From: Acidobacteriota bacterium
GTDB lineage: Bacteria > Acidobacteriota > Terriglobia > Acidiferrales > UBA7541
Length of the DNA: 64,000 nucleotides
Reading direction: 5' to 3'
Assembly: GCA_003225295.1 (NCBI GenBank)
Contig: QHYZ01000048.1
Coordinates: 62,001-126,000 of the forward strand
The position numbers were made by a program, and so were the translations under genes. Positions 1 through 8,633 of this stretch are shown here, one piece after another. Every line of letters starts with the position of its first letter. Positions within the stretch are counted from its first letter, which is position 1. Under the pieces are notes generated by a model. It worked only from the letters and a program-made list of their open reading frames with translations. It was not told where the DNA came from and did no database searches.

Positions 1-67
1 ATCAAACCCATGTAGTCTCAGAAAGTTGCAATTGGTAGGAGTACTTGGGGGCGAAGATACAGCGAAC

Positions 68-823
68 CTAAACGTGGAATAAATACCTCATTATCAACAA
101 ACTGACAACCCCAGCAAATACCAGGAGCGCCATTCGCCAATGGGGCTCCCGGTTCACTTCCGGCAATAAGTCCGTGGCCGCCACGTACAACGTGACCCCT
201 CCTGAAAGCGGCAACGCGTATTTCAATTGCCCCTCGAGGGAGCTCGTTAGCACCACGCCAGCCACCGTCGCCACTCCCAATAACCCGGCCGCCAGAATGG
301 CGTTGCGCTTTCCCTGCCCGCTTGCCAACACCACCGAAGCCACCGTAAATCCCTCCGGCAGCTTATGCAGAAACACCGCGAAGAAGATCACCGCTCCCAG
401 CCACGTGGACACCAGAAATCCCGCCGCAATGGCCACGCCGTCAAAAAACGTATGAATCGTCATCCCCACCAGCACGCTCGTCCGCGCGTGATAGTGGCTC
501 ACCTCTTCGCAGTGGGTCTCTTCTCCAAAATGAAAATGCGGCGCCAGCGTATGTTCAAACAGGTGCACAAGGAAGTAGCCAATCAAGACATACAGCAGCG
601 CGCTCTCGCCCGACAGCCGCACGGACTCCGGAATCACTTCGACGAATGCCACCGCCAGCATGTATCCCGCGCCCAGCGCCAGAAAATATTGCAGAAATTT
701 CCTCGGCCAATCCTTGTGAACAACAAAATATCCACCGATCAAATTCCCCGCCGCGGCCACGAGCCCCAGCCCCGCCGCCAGCGCCGTCCGAAATCCCAGA
801 TCATGTCCCATCGCCAGTAGCAC
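68..823 (-). CDS. ZIP family metal (zinc/iron) transporter
   Basis: Predicted inner-membrane divalent metal transporter, 251 residues, made almost entirely of hydrophobic segments (about eight membrane spans). The two ZIP hallmark segments are visible: HTFFDG (about residues 124-129) and HKLPEG (about 153-158), which in this family supply metal-binding His/Glu residues in membrane helices 4 and 5. A His-rich loop (HFHFGEETH...SHYH, about 95-112) lies before them, as is usual. The start is GTG at 823; an in-frame ATG at 811 is an equally good alternative, and neither has a clear ribosome site. It lies 16 bases after ychF on the same strand, so the two are probably co-transcribed. The metal specificity cannot be read from sequence. 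Confidence 0.9.
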   Translation of the reverse strand: MLLAMGHDLGFRTALAAGLGLVAAAGNLIGGYFVVHKDWPRKFLQYFLALGAGYMLAVAFVEVIPESVRLSGESALLYVLIGYFLVHLFEHTLAPHFHFGEETHCEEVSHYHARTSVLVGMTIHTFFDGVAIAAGFLVSTWLGAVIFFAVFLHKLPEGFTVASVVLASGQGKRNAILAAGLLGVATVAGVVLTSSLEGQLKYALPLSGGVTLYVAATDLLPEVNREPHWRMALLVFAGVVSLLIMRYLFHV

Positions 824-839
824 CGGCTTCAGCCCGTGT

Positions 840-1910
840 TCACCCAGAATGCCTGAACAAGATCACATCCCCTTCTTCGACAACGTACTCTTTCCCCTCT
901 AGCCGCACTTGCGCTTTCTCCCGCGCCGCCGCCAGGCTCCCCGCCGCCAGCAGATCATTCCAACGCACCACTTCCGCCCGTATGAAACCCTTTTCGATGT
1001 CGCTATGAATCGCCCCCGCCGCCTTCACCGCTGTTGCGCCCTTTCGAATCGTCCACGCCCGCACTTCCGGCTCCCCAGCCGTGAAGAACTGGATCAGGCC
1101 CAACAAGTCATACGTCGCGCGAATCAACCGGTTCAGCCCCGGTTCCTTCAATCCGTACGATGCCAGCAGCTCCGCGGCCTCTTTCTCATCCATCTCCGAG
1201 AGTTCTGCCTCCAGCCGCCCGCAAATCACCACCACGGCCGCATTCGTCCGCCCTTCTAACGAATTCAATTTGTGCCGCTCCACTGCCGTGTCCAGCTTAT
1301 CCGCTTCGTCGTCCCCCAGGTTCAACACGTACAACACCGGCCGTGCCGACAAAAACAAAAATCCCCCAATCGACTTTCTCTCCTCCGGGGTCAACTCCAG
1401 CTCCCGCAACGCTTTCTCCGCCTCCAGATGCACCTTACATTTCTCCAGCGCCGTCTTCTCAATCTCCAGAATCGGATCCCGCTTCTTCTTCAAATCTTTA
1501 TCCACGCGCTCCAACCGACGCGTAATCTGATCGTGATCCGAGAGCATCAGCTCCAGATCCAGATTCGTCGCGTCGCGCAAAGGATCAATGCTCCCCTCGG
1601 AATGCGGCACCGAAGGATCGTCAAAAACGCGAATCACATGCGCAATCACATCCACCTCGCGCAACTGTGCCAGCGCATCGCGCATGCGCTCCTTCTGCAT
1701 CCCCCCCAAGTCCACGTAATTCACGGTGGCATACGTGATCTTCTTGGGGTTATACAGCTTGGCTAACTCCACCAGCCGCGGTTCCGGCACCCTCGCCACA
1801 CCCACATGCGTCGCCGACGCCCCACCCTTCCCCTCAACATGCGCTTTCGTCAGGATCCGAAACAGCGTGGTCTTCCCAACCTGCGGTAGTCCAATAATTC
1901 CCGTCTGCAC
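840..1910 (-). CDS. ychF: YchF/OLA1-type P-loop ATPase, ribosome-associated
   Basis: Cytosolic TRAFAC-class P-loop NTPase of the Obg-like YchF family (356 residues, normal size 360-370). It starts MQTGIIGLPQVGKTT, a P-loop at residues 5-15, and ends with the family-specific TGS/DUF933 domain (FTAGEPEVRAWTIRKG, then IHSDIEKGFIRAEV and EGKEYVVEEGDVILF). YchF proteins bind ATP rather than GTP and associate with ribosomes. Two points are unusual: the P-loop reads QVGKTT where most members have NVGKST, and the nucleotide-specificity segment reads NLGDDE rather than the common NxxE. The start is GTG with AAGGG six bases upstream. It probably forms an operon with the ZIP transporter gene. Confidence 0.93.
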   Translation of the reverse strand: MQTGIIGLPQVGKTTLFRILTKAHVEGKGGASATHVGVARVPEPRLVELAKLYNPKKITYATVNYVDLGGMQKERMRDALAQLREVDVIAHVIRVFDDPSVPHSEGSIDPLRDATNLDLELMLSDHDQITRRLERVDKDLKKKRDPILEIEKTALEKCKVHLEAEKALRELELTPEERKSIGGFLFLSARPVLYVLNLGDDEADKLDTAVERHKLNSLEGRTNAAVVVICGRLEAELSEMDEKEAAELLASYGLKEPGLNRLIRATYDLLGLIQFFTAGEPEVRAWTIRKGATAVKAAGAIHSDIEKGFIRAEVVRWNDLLAAGSLAAAREKAQVRLEGKEYVVEEGDVILFRHSG

Positions 1911-2091
1911 GCGAGCCCTTTCAACACGCTAATTTCCGCCTGCACAAACCCATCATCCTAGCACACCCCTCGCACCACCCATTGGCCTGGTGCGGCCATG
2001 CCGTTGTAGTGGAGTTTATCCTGACTCCCTCGGGAAGGCGGACCGCTCTTCGCCTTCACCCTGCTGCCAGATTCACATTCTTGCAAACGAA

Positions 2092-2739
2092 ATGACATGT
2101 TCTCCCGTCATAATGTGGGACGCGAGCGAAGGACACGATTCCTTTTTCATGCCGCCAACAAGCATCACAGTCTTAGATCTCTCCGCCTACGTCGGCCTAC
2201 TCGCCGTCGGCGCCCTCACCCTGAACATGCTCCTCGGATTGCTCATGGCCTTCCGCTACAGCCCTCACCGCTCCTGGCCCCATCGCCGATTCAATTATTT
2301 CCGGCTACACAACTGGATGGGCTACGTTGCCCTCGGCGTTTCAATCCTTCATCCGGCGATTCTGCTCTCTAGCAAGAATCCCCGCTTCCGCATTCTCGAC
2401 CTCGCCTACCCAGTCCATTCGCCTTCCCAGCCCCTCGACAACACCATCGGCGCAATCGCTATCTATTTGCTAGCGTTTGTCGCTGTCACTTCCTACATAC
2501 GCATCCGTCTCGGCCGACATCTTTGGAAGTCCTTCCACTTCTCCGTTTATTTCGCCGCCGCCGCTCTTTTCTGGCACAGCCTATTCACCGATCCCGCCTT
2601 GAAGAGTGCCCCCATGAATTGGTTCGATGGCGGCAAACTCTTCGTCGAGTCTTGCGTGCTCCTCATCGCCGCCGTCAGCCTGCTACGCCTTCGCTACGCT
2701 CGCAAGAAAGCCTGTTACGCCCGCCAATCCACGCCTTGA
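2092..2739 (+). CDS. Ferric-reductase-like transmembrane haem protein
   Basis: Integral membrane protein of about 215 residues with roughly six hydrophobic spans. Two helices each carry a pair of histidines about 14 residues apart (LHNWMGYVALGVSILH and FHFSVYFAAAALFWH), the bis-haem pattern of the ferric reductase-like/MsrQ/YedZ superfamily. This suggests transmembrane electron transfer; the donor and acceptor are not visible. No flavin or NAD domain is attached and no MsrP partner is next to it. The start is uncertain: ATGs at 2092, 2113 and 2149 all precede the first span and none has a good ribosome site. It is transcribed away from ychF. Confidence 0.72.
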   Translation: MTCSPVIMWDASEGHDSFFMPPTSITVLDLSAYVGLLAVGALTLNMLLGLLMAFRYSPHRSWPHRRFNYFRLHNWMGYVALGVSILHPAILLSSKNPRFRILDLAYPVHSPSQPLDNTIGAIAIYLLAFVAVTSYIRIRLGRHLWKSFHFSVYFAAAALFWHSLFTDPALKSAPMNWFDGGKLFVESCVLLIAAVSLLRLRYARKKACYARQSTP

Positions 2740-3011
2740 CCGATACATACGGGAGTTTTGAACGCTTCTCTCTGGTGAACTTCCTCTCCAGGGTTACCTG
2801 CGCCACGCACATCTCTGGTATTGACCGCGGCTTCATTTCAGGTAGAGGAAGTAGCCTCCCCGTCTCTGCGCTAACTTGCCGTTCCCCTCCGCTAGGGTCC
2901 GCCTTCCCACGCGGACTGCTCTTCAACCGTCTGAACTGAACACTTTTCCACAGCAGCTGCGTCCAACAAACTGCTAATCTTTTGCATAGTTTCCCAGTCT
3001 GGAGCCAGACC

Positions 3012-3746
3012 GTGACTAAGGAATTTCGCCTGCCGCCATTCGACCTGCGCCTCGCAATGGACACCCTGGCGGCAAGAGATCCGCAACTCGCCCCACTGAT
3101 CAAAGAAACTCAGGAGTTCCGCATCGAGACCGACGGAGCGGAAAGCCCTTACGAAACCCTTCTCGAAGCCATCGCCTATCAATCCATCTCCGGCAAGGCC
3201 GCCGCCACTATCTTCGGCCGCATCAAGGCCCTCGGCTCCAACGGCCGCCCGCCTTCGCCGGAACAGATGCTCAAGCTCCGCAAGCCCATCCTTCGCAGAG
3301 CCGGCCTCTCCGAGGCAAAAGCCCTGGCCATGAAAGACCTCGCGCAAAAAACAATCGACGGCGTCGTCCCCACCTTCGAACAAGCTGAAAAACTCTCCGA
3401 CGAAGAGCTTGTCAAACGCCTCGTCGCCGTCCGAGGCATCGGCGCCTGGACCGTCGAAATGTTCTTAATCTTCCGACTCGGTCGCCCCGACGTTCTCCCC
3501 ATCCACGACCTTGGCGTGAAAAAGGGTTGGTCCATCACCTACGACAAAAAACACATGCCCAGACCCAAGGAACTCCTCGCCTTCGGCGAGCGTTGGCGCC
3601 CTTACCGCACCGTCGCCAGTTGGTACATGTGGCGCGCCTGTCAGCGCGCCGGCAGCGCCGCGGCGCGCAAGATCCGCCCCGCCCAAGCCCGCAGGCGCAA
3701 GCCCGCCAAGCCCAAACGCCCCGCCAGCAAGCGCCTCCCTCGGTAG
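3012..3746 (+). CDS. alkA: DNA-3-methyladenine glycosylase II (AlkA family, HhH-GPD)
   Basis: Base-excision repair glycosylase removing alkylated bases. The HhH-GPD fold is recognisable: YQSISGKAAATIFGRI, then the hairpin LVAVRGIGAWTVEMFLIF, then DVLPIHDLGVKKG, in which the Asp of IHDLG is the expected catalytic aspartate. The protein is about 244 residues with a Lys/Arg/Ala/Pro-rich tail (RKIRPAQARRRKPAKPKR...), probably a DNA-binding extension. GTG at 3012 is preferred because GGAG lies seven bases upstream; a TTG at 2982 would add ten residues. There is no N-terminal AdaA or methyltransferase fusion. The 148 bases downstream hold no gene. Confidence 0.88.
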   Translation: MTKEFRLPPFDLRLAMDTLAARDPQLAPLIKETQEFRIETDGAESPYETLLEAIAYQSISGKAAATIFGRIKALGSNGRPPSPEQMLKLRKPILRRAGLSEAKALAMKDLAQKTIDGVVPTFEQAEKLSDEELVKRLVAVRGIGAWTVEMFLIFRLGRPDVLPIHDLGVKKGWSITYDKKHMPRPKELLAFGERWRPYRTVASWYMWRACQRAGSAAARKIRPAQARRRKPAKPKRPASKRLPR

Positions 3747-3894
3747 AGACTGGGATTTAACGCGGCGCTCTTCGCTAGGCACGATCGGAACCAGTAGCGG
3801 GTTGTTGTGCAAATTTGGTGCGCTATGACCTTTTAGAATGAACCTGTGCAAAATGAAGGAATATTGTCAAGTCATCAACCTGGTTACCTGGCTT

Positions 3895-4374
3895 TTAGTG
3901 ACCAGCACCTAAATCTTTCGCCATCAAATACATAGCCGCCAATCCCGCCAGCAGTACGCCGCTCTCCAGTGAAACCGAAGCCCGGTGCAATCGGCTGAAC
4001 TCCGCAAGTAATGGGCTGTCTGCCACGGTCGCCTGGATTGATCCCATCTGCACGCGTAGCGCCGCCATCCTGGGGCTAACCGCATGTTGTGACACGACTG
4101 TGAGCAGCATCATCAGGACCACACACAGTGCCGCCGGCGTCGCAAGACTCGCGAACGTGCGCGTTCTCAACGAACGAGCCAGCAGAATGGCAATCCCGCA
4201 CACCACTCCGATCATGTGCATCCGCCCCAACCCGTACCCCACCATCGCCCCCGCCTGGTCCCGGCTCGCTAAAATCCGAAACGCCCCCGGCGCCACGACA
4301 AAGCTCAGGAACACGTCGCTCCCCAGCCACAGGCCCAAGCCTAGAAACTCGATGGTGCGCAGCAAGCTCGCCAT
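3895..4374 (-). CDS. DUF4149 domain membrane protein
   Basis: Small integral membrane protein (159 residues) with four predicted spans, matching the DUF4149/TMEM205-like family: N-terminal FLGLGLWLGSDVFLSFVVAP, then the C-terminal signature EFSRLHRASVSLESGVLLAGL. The function of the family is not known. The ATG at 4374 is chosen; an upstream TTG at 4389 would add five residues. It stands alone between convergent alkA and a gene-poor stretch before tRNA-Val. Confidence 0.75.
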   Translation of the reverse strand: MASLLRTIEFLGLGLWLGSDVFLSFVVAPGAFRILASRDQAGAMVGYGLGRMHMIGVVCGIAILLARSLRTRTFASLATPAALCVVLMMLLTVVSQHAVSPRMAALRVQMGSIQATVADSPLLAEFSRLHRASVSLESGVLLAGLAAMYLMAKDLGAGH

Positions 4375-4882
4375 TGGAGCACTATACAAGACCGCTCCTC
4401 TTGAACCAAAATGGTTCCATGCTGAAACTTAATGCTTGCCGCCTGACATCCTCTCCCACGGCGCGAGGCTCACCCCCAGGAAGCGCACCGGGTTGACATG
4501 TTTCCGTCCGCAGCTTTGCGACTGGGGGCGCGACGCCTGCGGGGTTACCAGCCGAAGCGGAGGAAAACGCCGCGGAGTGGAAATACTTTGGACTATGCCG
4601 CAGCCTTGAAGACTTGCCCCGTCGTAATTGTTTAATCTCACGACTGGAAGCTCTCCTTCGACAAGGAGATGAAAGAGGTGCTGCGAAGAGCAGGAAATTC
4701 GCAAATGACGGAAACCTATATCGAAGCCGGCCGCTCCTGCTCCGACCACCGCATCGCACTCCAGGCGGCTATCGTGCCATGTCGCGAAACCTTGTTTCCA
4801 CTTGCTCCTAAATAACAAGTTCAGCACAAAAGTCGCACGACGACTGCACGTTCCCGACCGGTGGTGGGAGAATGAGAAGGAA
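4375..4882. other. Gene-poor stretch before tRNA-Val
   Basis: About 500 bases with no reading frame I can support. Several frames are open on the minus strand, but their translations are Arg/Ser/Pro-rich and resemble no family I know. A TTGACA hexamer occurs near 4494 on the plus strand without a convincing -10 partner. It could hold a degraded gene or an unrecognised RNA. Confidence 0.4.
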
Positions 4883-4959
4883 TGGTGGGCGACAAAGGAC
4901 TTGAACCTTTGACCTCTCCCGTGTGAGGGGAGCGCTCTAACCAACTGAGCTAGTCGCCC
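4883..4959 (-). tRNA. tRNA-Val (anticodon CAC)
   Basis: Read on the minus strand, a complete cloverleaf is present: acceptor GGGCGAC pairing with GTCGCCC, D-arm with AGCTCAGTTGGTTAGAGC, anticodon stem CTCCC/GGGAG around loop CTCACAC (anticodon CAC, reading GUG valine codons), T-arm with GGTTCAAGTCC, discriminator A and an encoded CCA end. Without CCA it is 74 bases (4886-4959). There is no neighbouring tRNA. Confidence 0.97.
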
Positions 4960-5027
4960 GTCTTGCGTGGCCGCGACGCTTTGAACCGCCATCTATTTGT
5001 AACAGGAAGGACGCGGGTTTTCAACCA

Positions 5028-5975
5028 ATGCCGACTGCCACCTCCCAAGTCGTCTCGCAGCTTCAGCGCTCCATCGCGCGCGCCATCTACGGCAAAGAAG
5101 AGGCCATCCAGCTCGCGCTGATCACTTTGCTTGCGCGCGGTCACCTGCTCATCGAAGACGTTCCCGGCGTCGGCAAAACGACTCTCGCTCAGGCTCTCGC
5201 AAAATCCTTTCATTGCAGCTTTCAGCGCATCCAATTCACCTCGGACCTGCTTCCCAGTGATGTTCTCGGCGTCAGCGTCTACAATCCCGAGTCGCGCGAA
5301 TTTGAATTTCGCTCCGGCCCAATTTTTGCCAACGTCGTCCTGGCCGACGAAATCAATCGCACCACTCCGCGCACGCAATCCGCTCTTCTCGAAGCCATGA
5401 ACGAAGCGCAGGTCACTGTCGACGGCAAGACCCTCCCACTGCCGCAGCCGTTTCTGGTGATCGCCACACAAAATCCCGTCGAACATCACGGCACCTATCC
5501 CTTGCCGGAATCGCAGCTCGACCGCTTTCTAATGCGCATCAAAATGGGCTATCCCTCGCACGAAACCGAAAAGGAAATTCTGCGCAAGCGTGTTGGCGAT
5601 AATCCTCTCGATTCGCTCGACCCGATTGTGGATGTCAGCGATGTGCTGGCCATGCAGGACGCCGTCGCGCACGTCAAAGTCGACTCCAGCCTGCACGACT
5701 ACGCTCTCGAAATCGTCAATCGCACGCGCAAGAGTGAACAGCTGGCTTTGGGTGTCAGCCCGCGTGGCACACTCATGCTTCAGCGCGGTGCACAGGCCCG
5801 CGCTTATCTCGATGGCCGCGACTATTGCCTCCCCGACGACTTCAAACAGCTCGCCGTTTCGGTTTTCTCTCACCGTGTTGTCGCCAGTTCGCGCCATGCC
5901 TCGTTGCAGAAAAAATCGGAAACCACCGATTCCGTTCTTCGCGATATCGTTGAATCCGTACCCGTCCCTTTATGA
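5028..5975 (+). CDS. MoxR-family AAA+ ATPase
   Basis: AAA+ chaperone-like ATPase of the MoxR class, 315 residues. Walker A is GVGKTT (in EDVPGVGKTTLAQALAK, about residues 45-60), Walker B is VVLADEINR, followed by the sensor region ATQNPVEHHGTYPLPESQLDRF that is diagnostic of MoxR, and a C-terminal lid domain (SPRGTLMLQRGAQARA). MoxR proteins usually act with a DUF58 or VWA protein in maturation of envelope or secreted proteins. The DUF58 gene starts 10 bases downstream, supporting this. A weak AGGAAGG lies 17 bases upstream of the ATG. Confidence 0.93.
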   Translation: MPTATSQVVSQLQRSIARAIYGKEEAIQLALITLLARGHLLIEDVPGVGKTTLAQALAKSFHCSFQRIQFTSDLLPSDVLGVSVYNPESREFEFRSGPIFANVVLADEINRTTPRTQSALLEAMNEAQVTVDGKTLPLPQPFLVIATQNPVEHHGTYPLPESQLDRFLMRIKMGYPSHETEKEILRKRVGDNPLDSLDPIVDVSDVLAMQDAVAHVKVDSSLHDYALEIVNRTRKSEQLALGVSPRGTLMLQRGAQARAYLDGRDYCLPDDFKQLAVSVFSHRVVASSRHASLQKKSETTDSVLRDIVESVPVPL

Positions 5976-5985
5976 TCGCCTGGCT

Positions 5986-7332
5986 GTGAGCGTGCCATCA
6001 ACCATCGCGCAACTCTGGGCCAAGGCTGACCGCCCCGCCGTGCGGGCGTTCTTTCTCTCGATCACGGCACTCACGGCTGCACTCCTTCTGGCCCTGTATT
6101 CCGGGGCCGCCGCGGAACTGGGCCACTTCGCGCTCGCCAGCACTTCGGCGCTCGCCGCGCTGGCCATTGCCGGCTGGGTGGGAGTGACGCTCGTTCCCAT
6201 CCTGGCGAAGCGCACGCCGCTTCGCTGGATCGGTTACAAAATGGAGTACCGCATCACCCTCGAGGGTTGGATCTATCTCGGCGGGATCCTTCTTGTCGCA
6301 CTCGCGGCGCTGAACACCGGAAACAATCTCCTCTTCCTGATTCTTGCGAGCCTCATCGCACTCGTTTTGATGTCCGGCATTCTCTCTTCCATCACCCTCT
6401 CGGGCATCGAAATGCGGCTCGTATTGCCCGAACATATTTTCGCGGGCCAGCCGGTTCGTGTGATGGCCGAGCTGGGGAACGAAAAGTTGACGCTGCCTTC
6501 GTTTTCACTGCGCCTCGAAGCCACCAAGACAAAACAGGCCCCCGCCGCTATGCTCGAAACGCCGGTGTACTTTCCTTATCTTCCAAAACACGACCGCGTG
6601 CAGCAAACCATTCCCATGACCTTCCCGCGGCGCGGCATCTATCGTCAGGATGCTTTCCGCATCGTGACCCGTTTCCCCTTTGGCTTCCTGCGGAAAGCGC
6701 GCCAAATCAACTTGAAAACGGAAGCGCTGGTCTATCCATCCGTCGAACCAGGTGCTGAATACATGGAAATCCTGCCCGGCCTGCAGGGGGCGCTGGAAAG
6801 CCTTACGAAAGGCCGCGGCCAGGATCTCTATGCGCTGCGGGATTACCTCCCCACGGACAGTGCGCGTCACGTGCATTGGAAAGCTTCCGCGCGCTCTGGT
6901 TCATTGATGGTCCGCGAATTCACGCGTGAAGATGATTGCCGCATCCTCCTGGTCCTCGATCCCCATCTATCCGAGGAAGAATCCTCCTGTCTGAGACCGG
7001 GACTGGCTGCGACGAATGAGCGTTTCGAGCGCGCCGTCACTATCTGCGCCAGCCTGGCCTGGCACTTTTACGAAAACAATTCTTTGCTGCAATTCCGGAC
7101 TGCCGGCGTGGAAACTCCGCTAGCCCCCGCCGACGAAATCATTTTCGCCATTCTCGAGCACCTGGCGATCGCGCAACCCCTACCATCCGATCCCCACCAA
7201 TCGCTCATGGCCGATCTAGCCGCCTCGCCCGAGCTTTTCAAAATCATCGTTACCAGCCAGCCCCACGGCTCCGTCCCCGCCTCGGTGTGGAGTTCTTCGT
7301 ATGTCGTCTTCCTCGACGATCCTGTGCAGTAA
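5986..7332 (+). CDS. DUF58 domain membrane-anchored protein
   Basis: About 448 residues. Two or three hydrophobic helices at the N-terminus (AFFLSITALTAALLLALY; WIYLGGILLVALAALNTGNNLLFLILASLIALVLM) are followed by a beta-rich region and the DUF58 core, whose signature is visible as GRGQDLYALRDYLPTDSARHVHWKASARSGSLMVRE. The last part resembles a degenerate VWA fold (CRILLVLDP...). The reading frame is open far upstream inside moxR; I place the start at GTG 5986 because the moxR stop ends at 5975 and the first hydrophobic helix follows soon after (GTG 5992 is an alternative). It is the usual partner of MoxR. Confidence 0.88.
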   Translation: MSVPSTIAQLWAKADRPAVRAFFLSITALTAALLLALYSGAAAELGHFALASTSALAALAIAGWVGVTLVPILAKRTPLRWIGYKMEYRITLEGWIYLGGILLVALAALNTGNNLLFLILASLIALVLMSGILSSITLSGIEMRLVLPEHIFAGQPVRVMAELGNEKLTLPSFSLRLEATKTKQAPAAMLETPVYFPYLPKHDRVQQTIPMTFPRRGIYRQDAFRIVTRFPFGFLRKARQINLKTEALVYPSVEPGAEYMEILPGLQGALESLTKGRGQDLYALRDYLPTDSARHVHWKASARSGSLMVREFTREDDCRILLVLDPHLSEEESSCLRPGLAATNERFERAVTICASLAWHFYENNSLLQFRTAGVETPLAPADEIIFAILEHLAIAQPLPSDPHQSLMADLAASPELFKIIVTSQPHGSVPASVWSSSYVVFLDDPVQ

Positions 7333-7336
7333 TGGG

Positions 7337-7408
7337 GGACGGGCATTCCAGCCTGTCCACTTCGTCCAGCAAAATATTGAGGAAGCGGACAGACAAGAAT
7401 GTCTGTCC
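7337..7408. repeat. Pair of inverted 22-base palindromic repeats (REP-like)
   Basis: Two 22-base units at 7337-7358 and 7387-7408. The first is GGACGGGC-ATTCCA-GCCTGTCC, the second GGACAGACA-AGAA-TGTCTGTCC (a perfect 9-base stem). The reverse complement of the second matches the first at most positions, so the same element occurs twice in opposite orientation, 28 bases apart, as in REP/BIME units. It lies between the DUF58 gene and mutY and could act as a transcription or mRNA-processing boundary. No T-tract follows. Confidence 0.65.
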
Positions 7409-7439
7409 GACTGGAGCTGTGCGAGAATGAGCCAACAAT

Positions 7440-8624
7440 ATGATGCTAAACAGCAAGGAACTCGCTACATTTCGAAAACAACTGCTTTACTGGTTCCGCC
7501 GATTTCAGCGTGACCTGCCCTGGCGGCGGACGAAAGATCCCTATCGCATCTGGCTTTCCGAAATCATGCTGCAGCAGACCCGCGTTGCGGCGGCTATTCC
7601 ATACTATGAACGATTTCTGCAGCGCTTTCCGGACGTGCGCATGCTCGCCACTGCGCCGCAGGAAGAAGTGTTGCGCTGGTGGGCAGGTCTAGGCTATTAC
7701 AGCCGCGCGCGCAATCTGCAGAAGGCCGCGCAGGAAATTGTTGCCAAGTACGGCGGAGAATTTCCAACGCGCTTGAAGGATCTTCTCACCTTGCCCGGCA
7801 TCGGAAACTACACAGCCGCGGCGATTCTCAGTATGGCCTTTGGCGAAAAACACGCCGTCCTCGACGGCAATGTCGCGCGCGTCCTTGCACGCCTGGGGGC
7901 CATTCGCGGAGACCTCCGCGAGTCACAGCGTTGGCAAGAGTTGCAAAAAACAGCGGATGGCTTGCTCGAACCGAAATACCCGGGTGATTGGAATCAGGCC
8001 ATCATGGAACTTGGCGCAACTGTGTGCACTCCAAGATCGCCGCAATGTCTGCTCTGCCCCGTCGCCCAATACTGCGAAGGGCGCAGGCTGGGCATCGCCG
8101 AATCCTTACCGGAAAAACGGATAAAGCACACCACCGTGGAAGTCACTCTGGTCGCTGCCGTATTCGTAGATGGAAAAGGCCAAACTATTCTGTATCCACC
8201 GCCGAAGCGAACAAAAGAGAAAGCCTCGGCCGATCACGTGCCGACGCTGGTTTCAAATATGTGGCATTTCCCGACGCTCCCGGTGACCGCAGAGCCAGCC
8301 GGGTATCTCCTGGCGTTCCTGCGAAGGCGCATTCCCGGAGTGCAAAACCGCAAGTGGCAACTGGTACCCACCGGCAAAGTCCGTCACACGGTAACGTACC
8401 GCGCCATCACCGTCTTGCCCTTCCTCATCGACGTAAAAAAACTCCCCCGCATCACGGGCGCAAAGCAGGTTCCGCTCCGTGACATCTCCAGCCTGCCCGT
8501 TTCTAACCTTACTAGGAAAGTCGCCCGCGCCGCTTTGGCCGCCCACTCTCATTCCCGGCTAGCGCTAAAGAGTTATCCTTTCGCCCCGCCACCTTTGTGC
8601 GGTGCACCCCAAGTGCTACGATAA
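7440..8624 (+). CDS. mutY: A/G-specific adenine glycosylase MutY
   Basis: Repair glycosylase removing adenine opposite 8-oxoguanine. The HhH-GPD domain (LSEIMLQQTRVAAAIPYYERF; LLTLPGIGNYTAAAILSMAFGE; VLDGNVARVLAR with catalytic Asp) is followed by the four-cysteine Fe-S loop C-x6-C-x2-C-x5-C (CTPRSPQCLLCPVAQYC, about residues 198-214). The C-terminal NUDIX-like domain (VTLVAAVFVDGKGQTIL..., GKVRHTVTYRAITV) senses 8-oxoG. Its length of 394 is a little above the usual 350-370. It sits between the DUF58 and transglutaminase genes that normally act together, only nine bases before the latter. Confidence 0.95.
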   Translation: MMLNSKELATFRKQLLYWFRRFQRDLPWRRTKDPYRIWLSEIMLQQTRVAAAIPYYERFLQRFPDVRMLATAPQEEVLRWWAGLGYYSRARNLQKAAQEIVAKYGGEFPTRLKDLLTLPGIGNYTAAAILSMAFGEKHAVLDGNVARVLARLGAIRGDLRESQRWQELQKTADGLLEPKYPGDWNQAIMELGATVCTPRSPQCLLCPVAQYCEGRRLGIAESLPEKRIKHTTVEVTLVAAVFVDGKGQTILYPPPKRTKEKASADHVPTLVSNMWHFPTLPVTAEPAGYLLAFLRRRIPGVQNRKWQLVPTGKVRHTVTYRAITVLPFLIDVKKLPRITGAKQVPLRDISSLPVSNLTRKVARAALAAHSHSRLALKSYPFAPPPLCGAPQVLR

Positions 8625-8633
8625 AAGTGAGCC

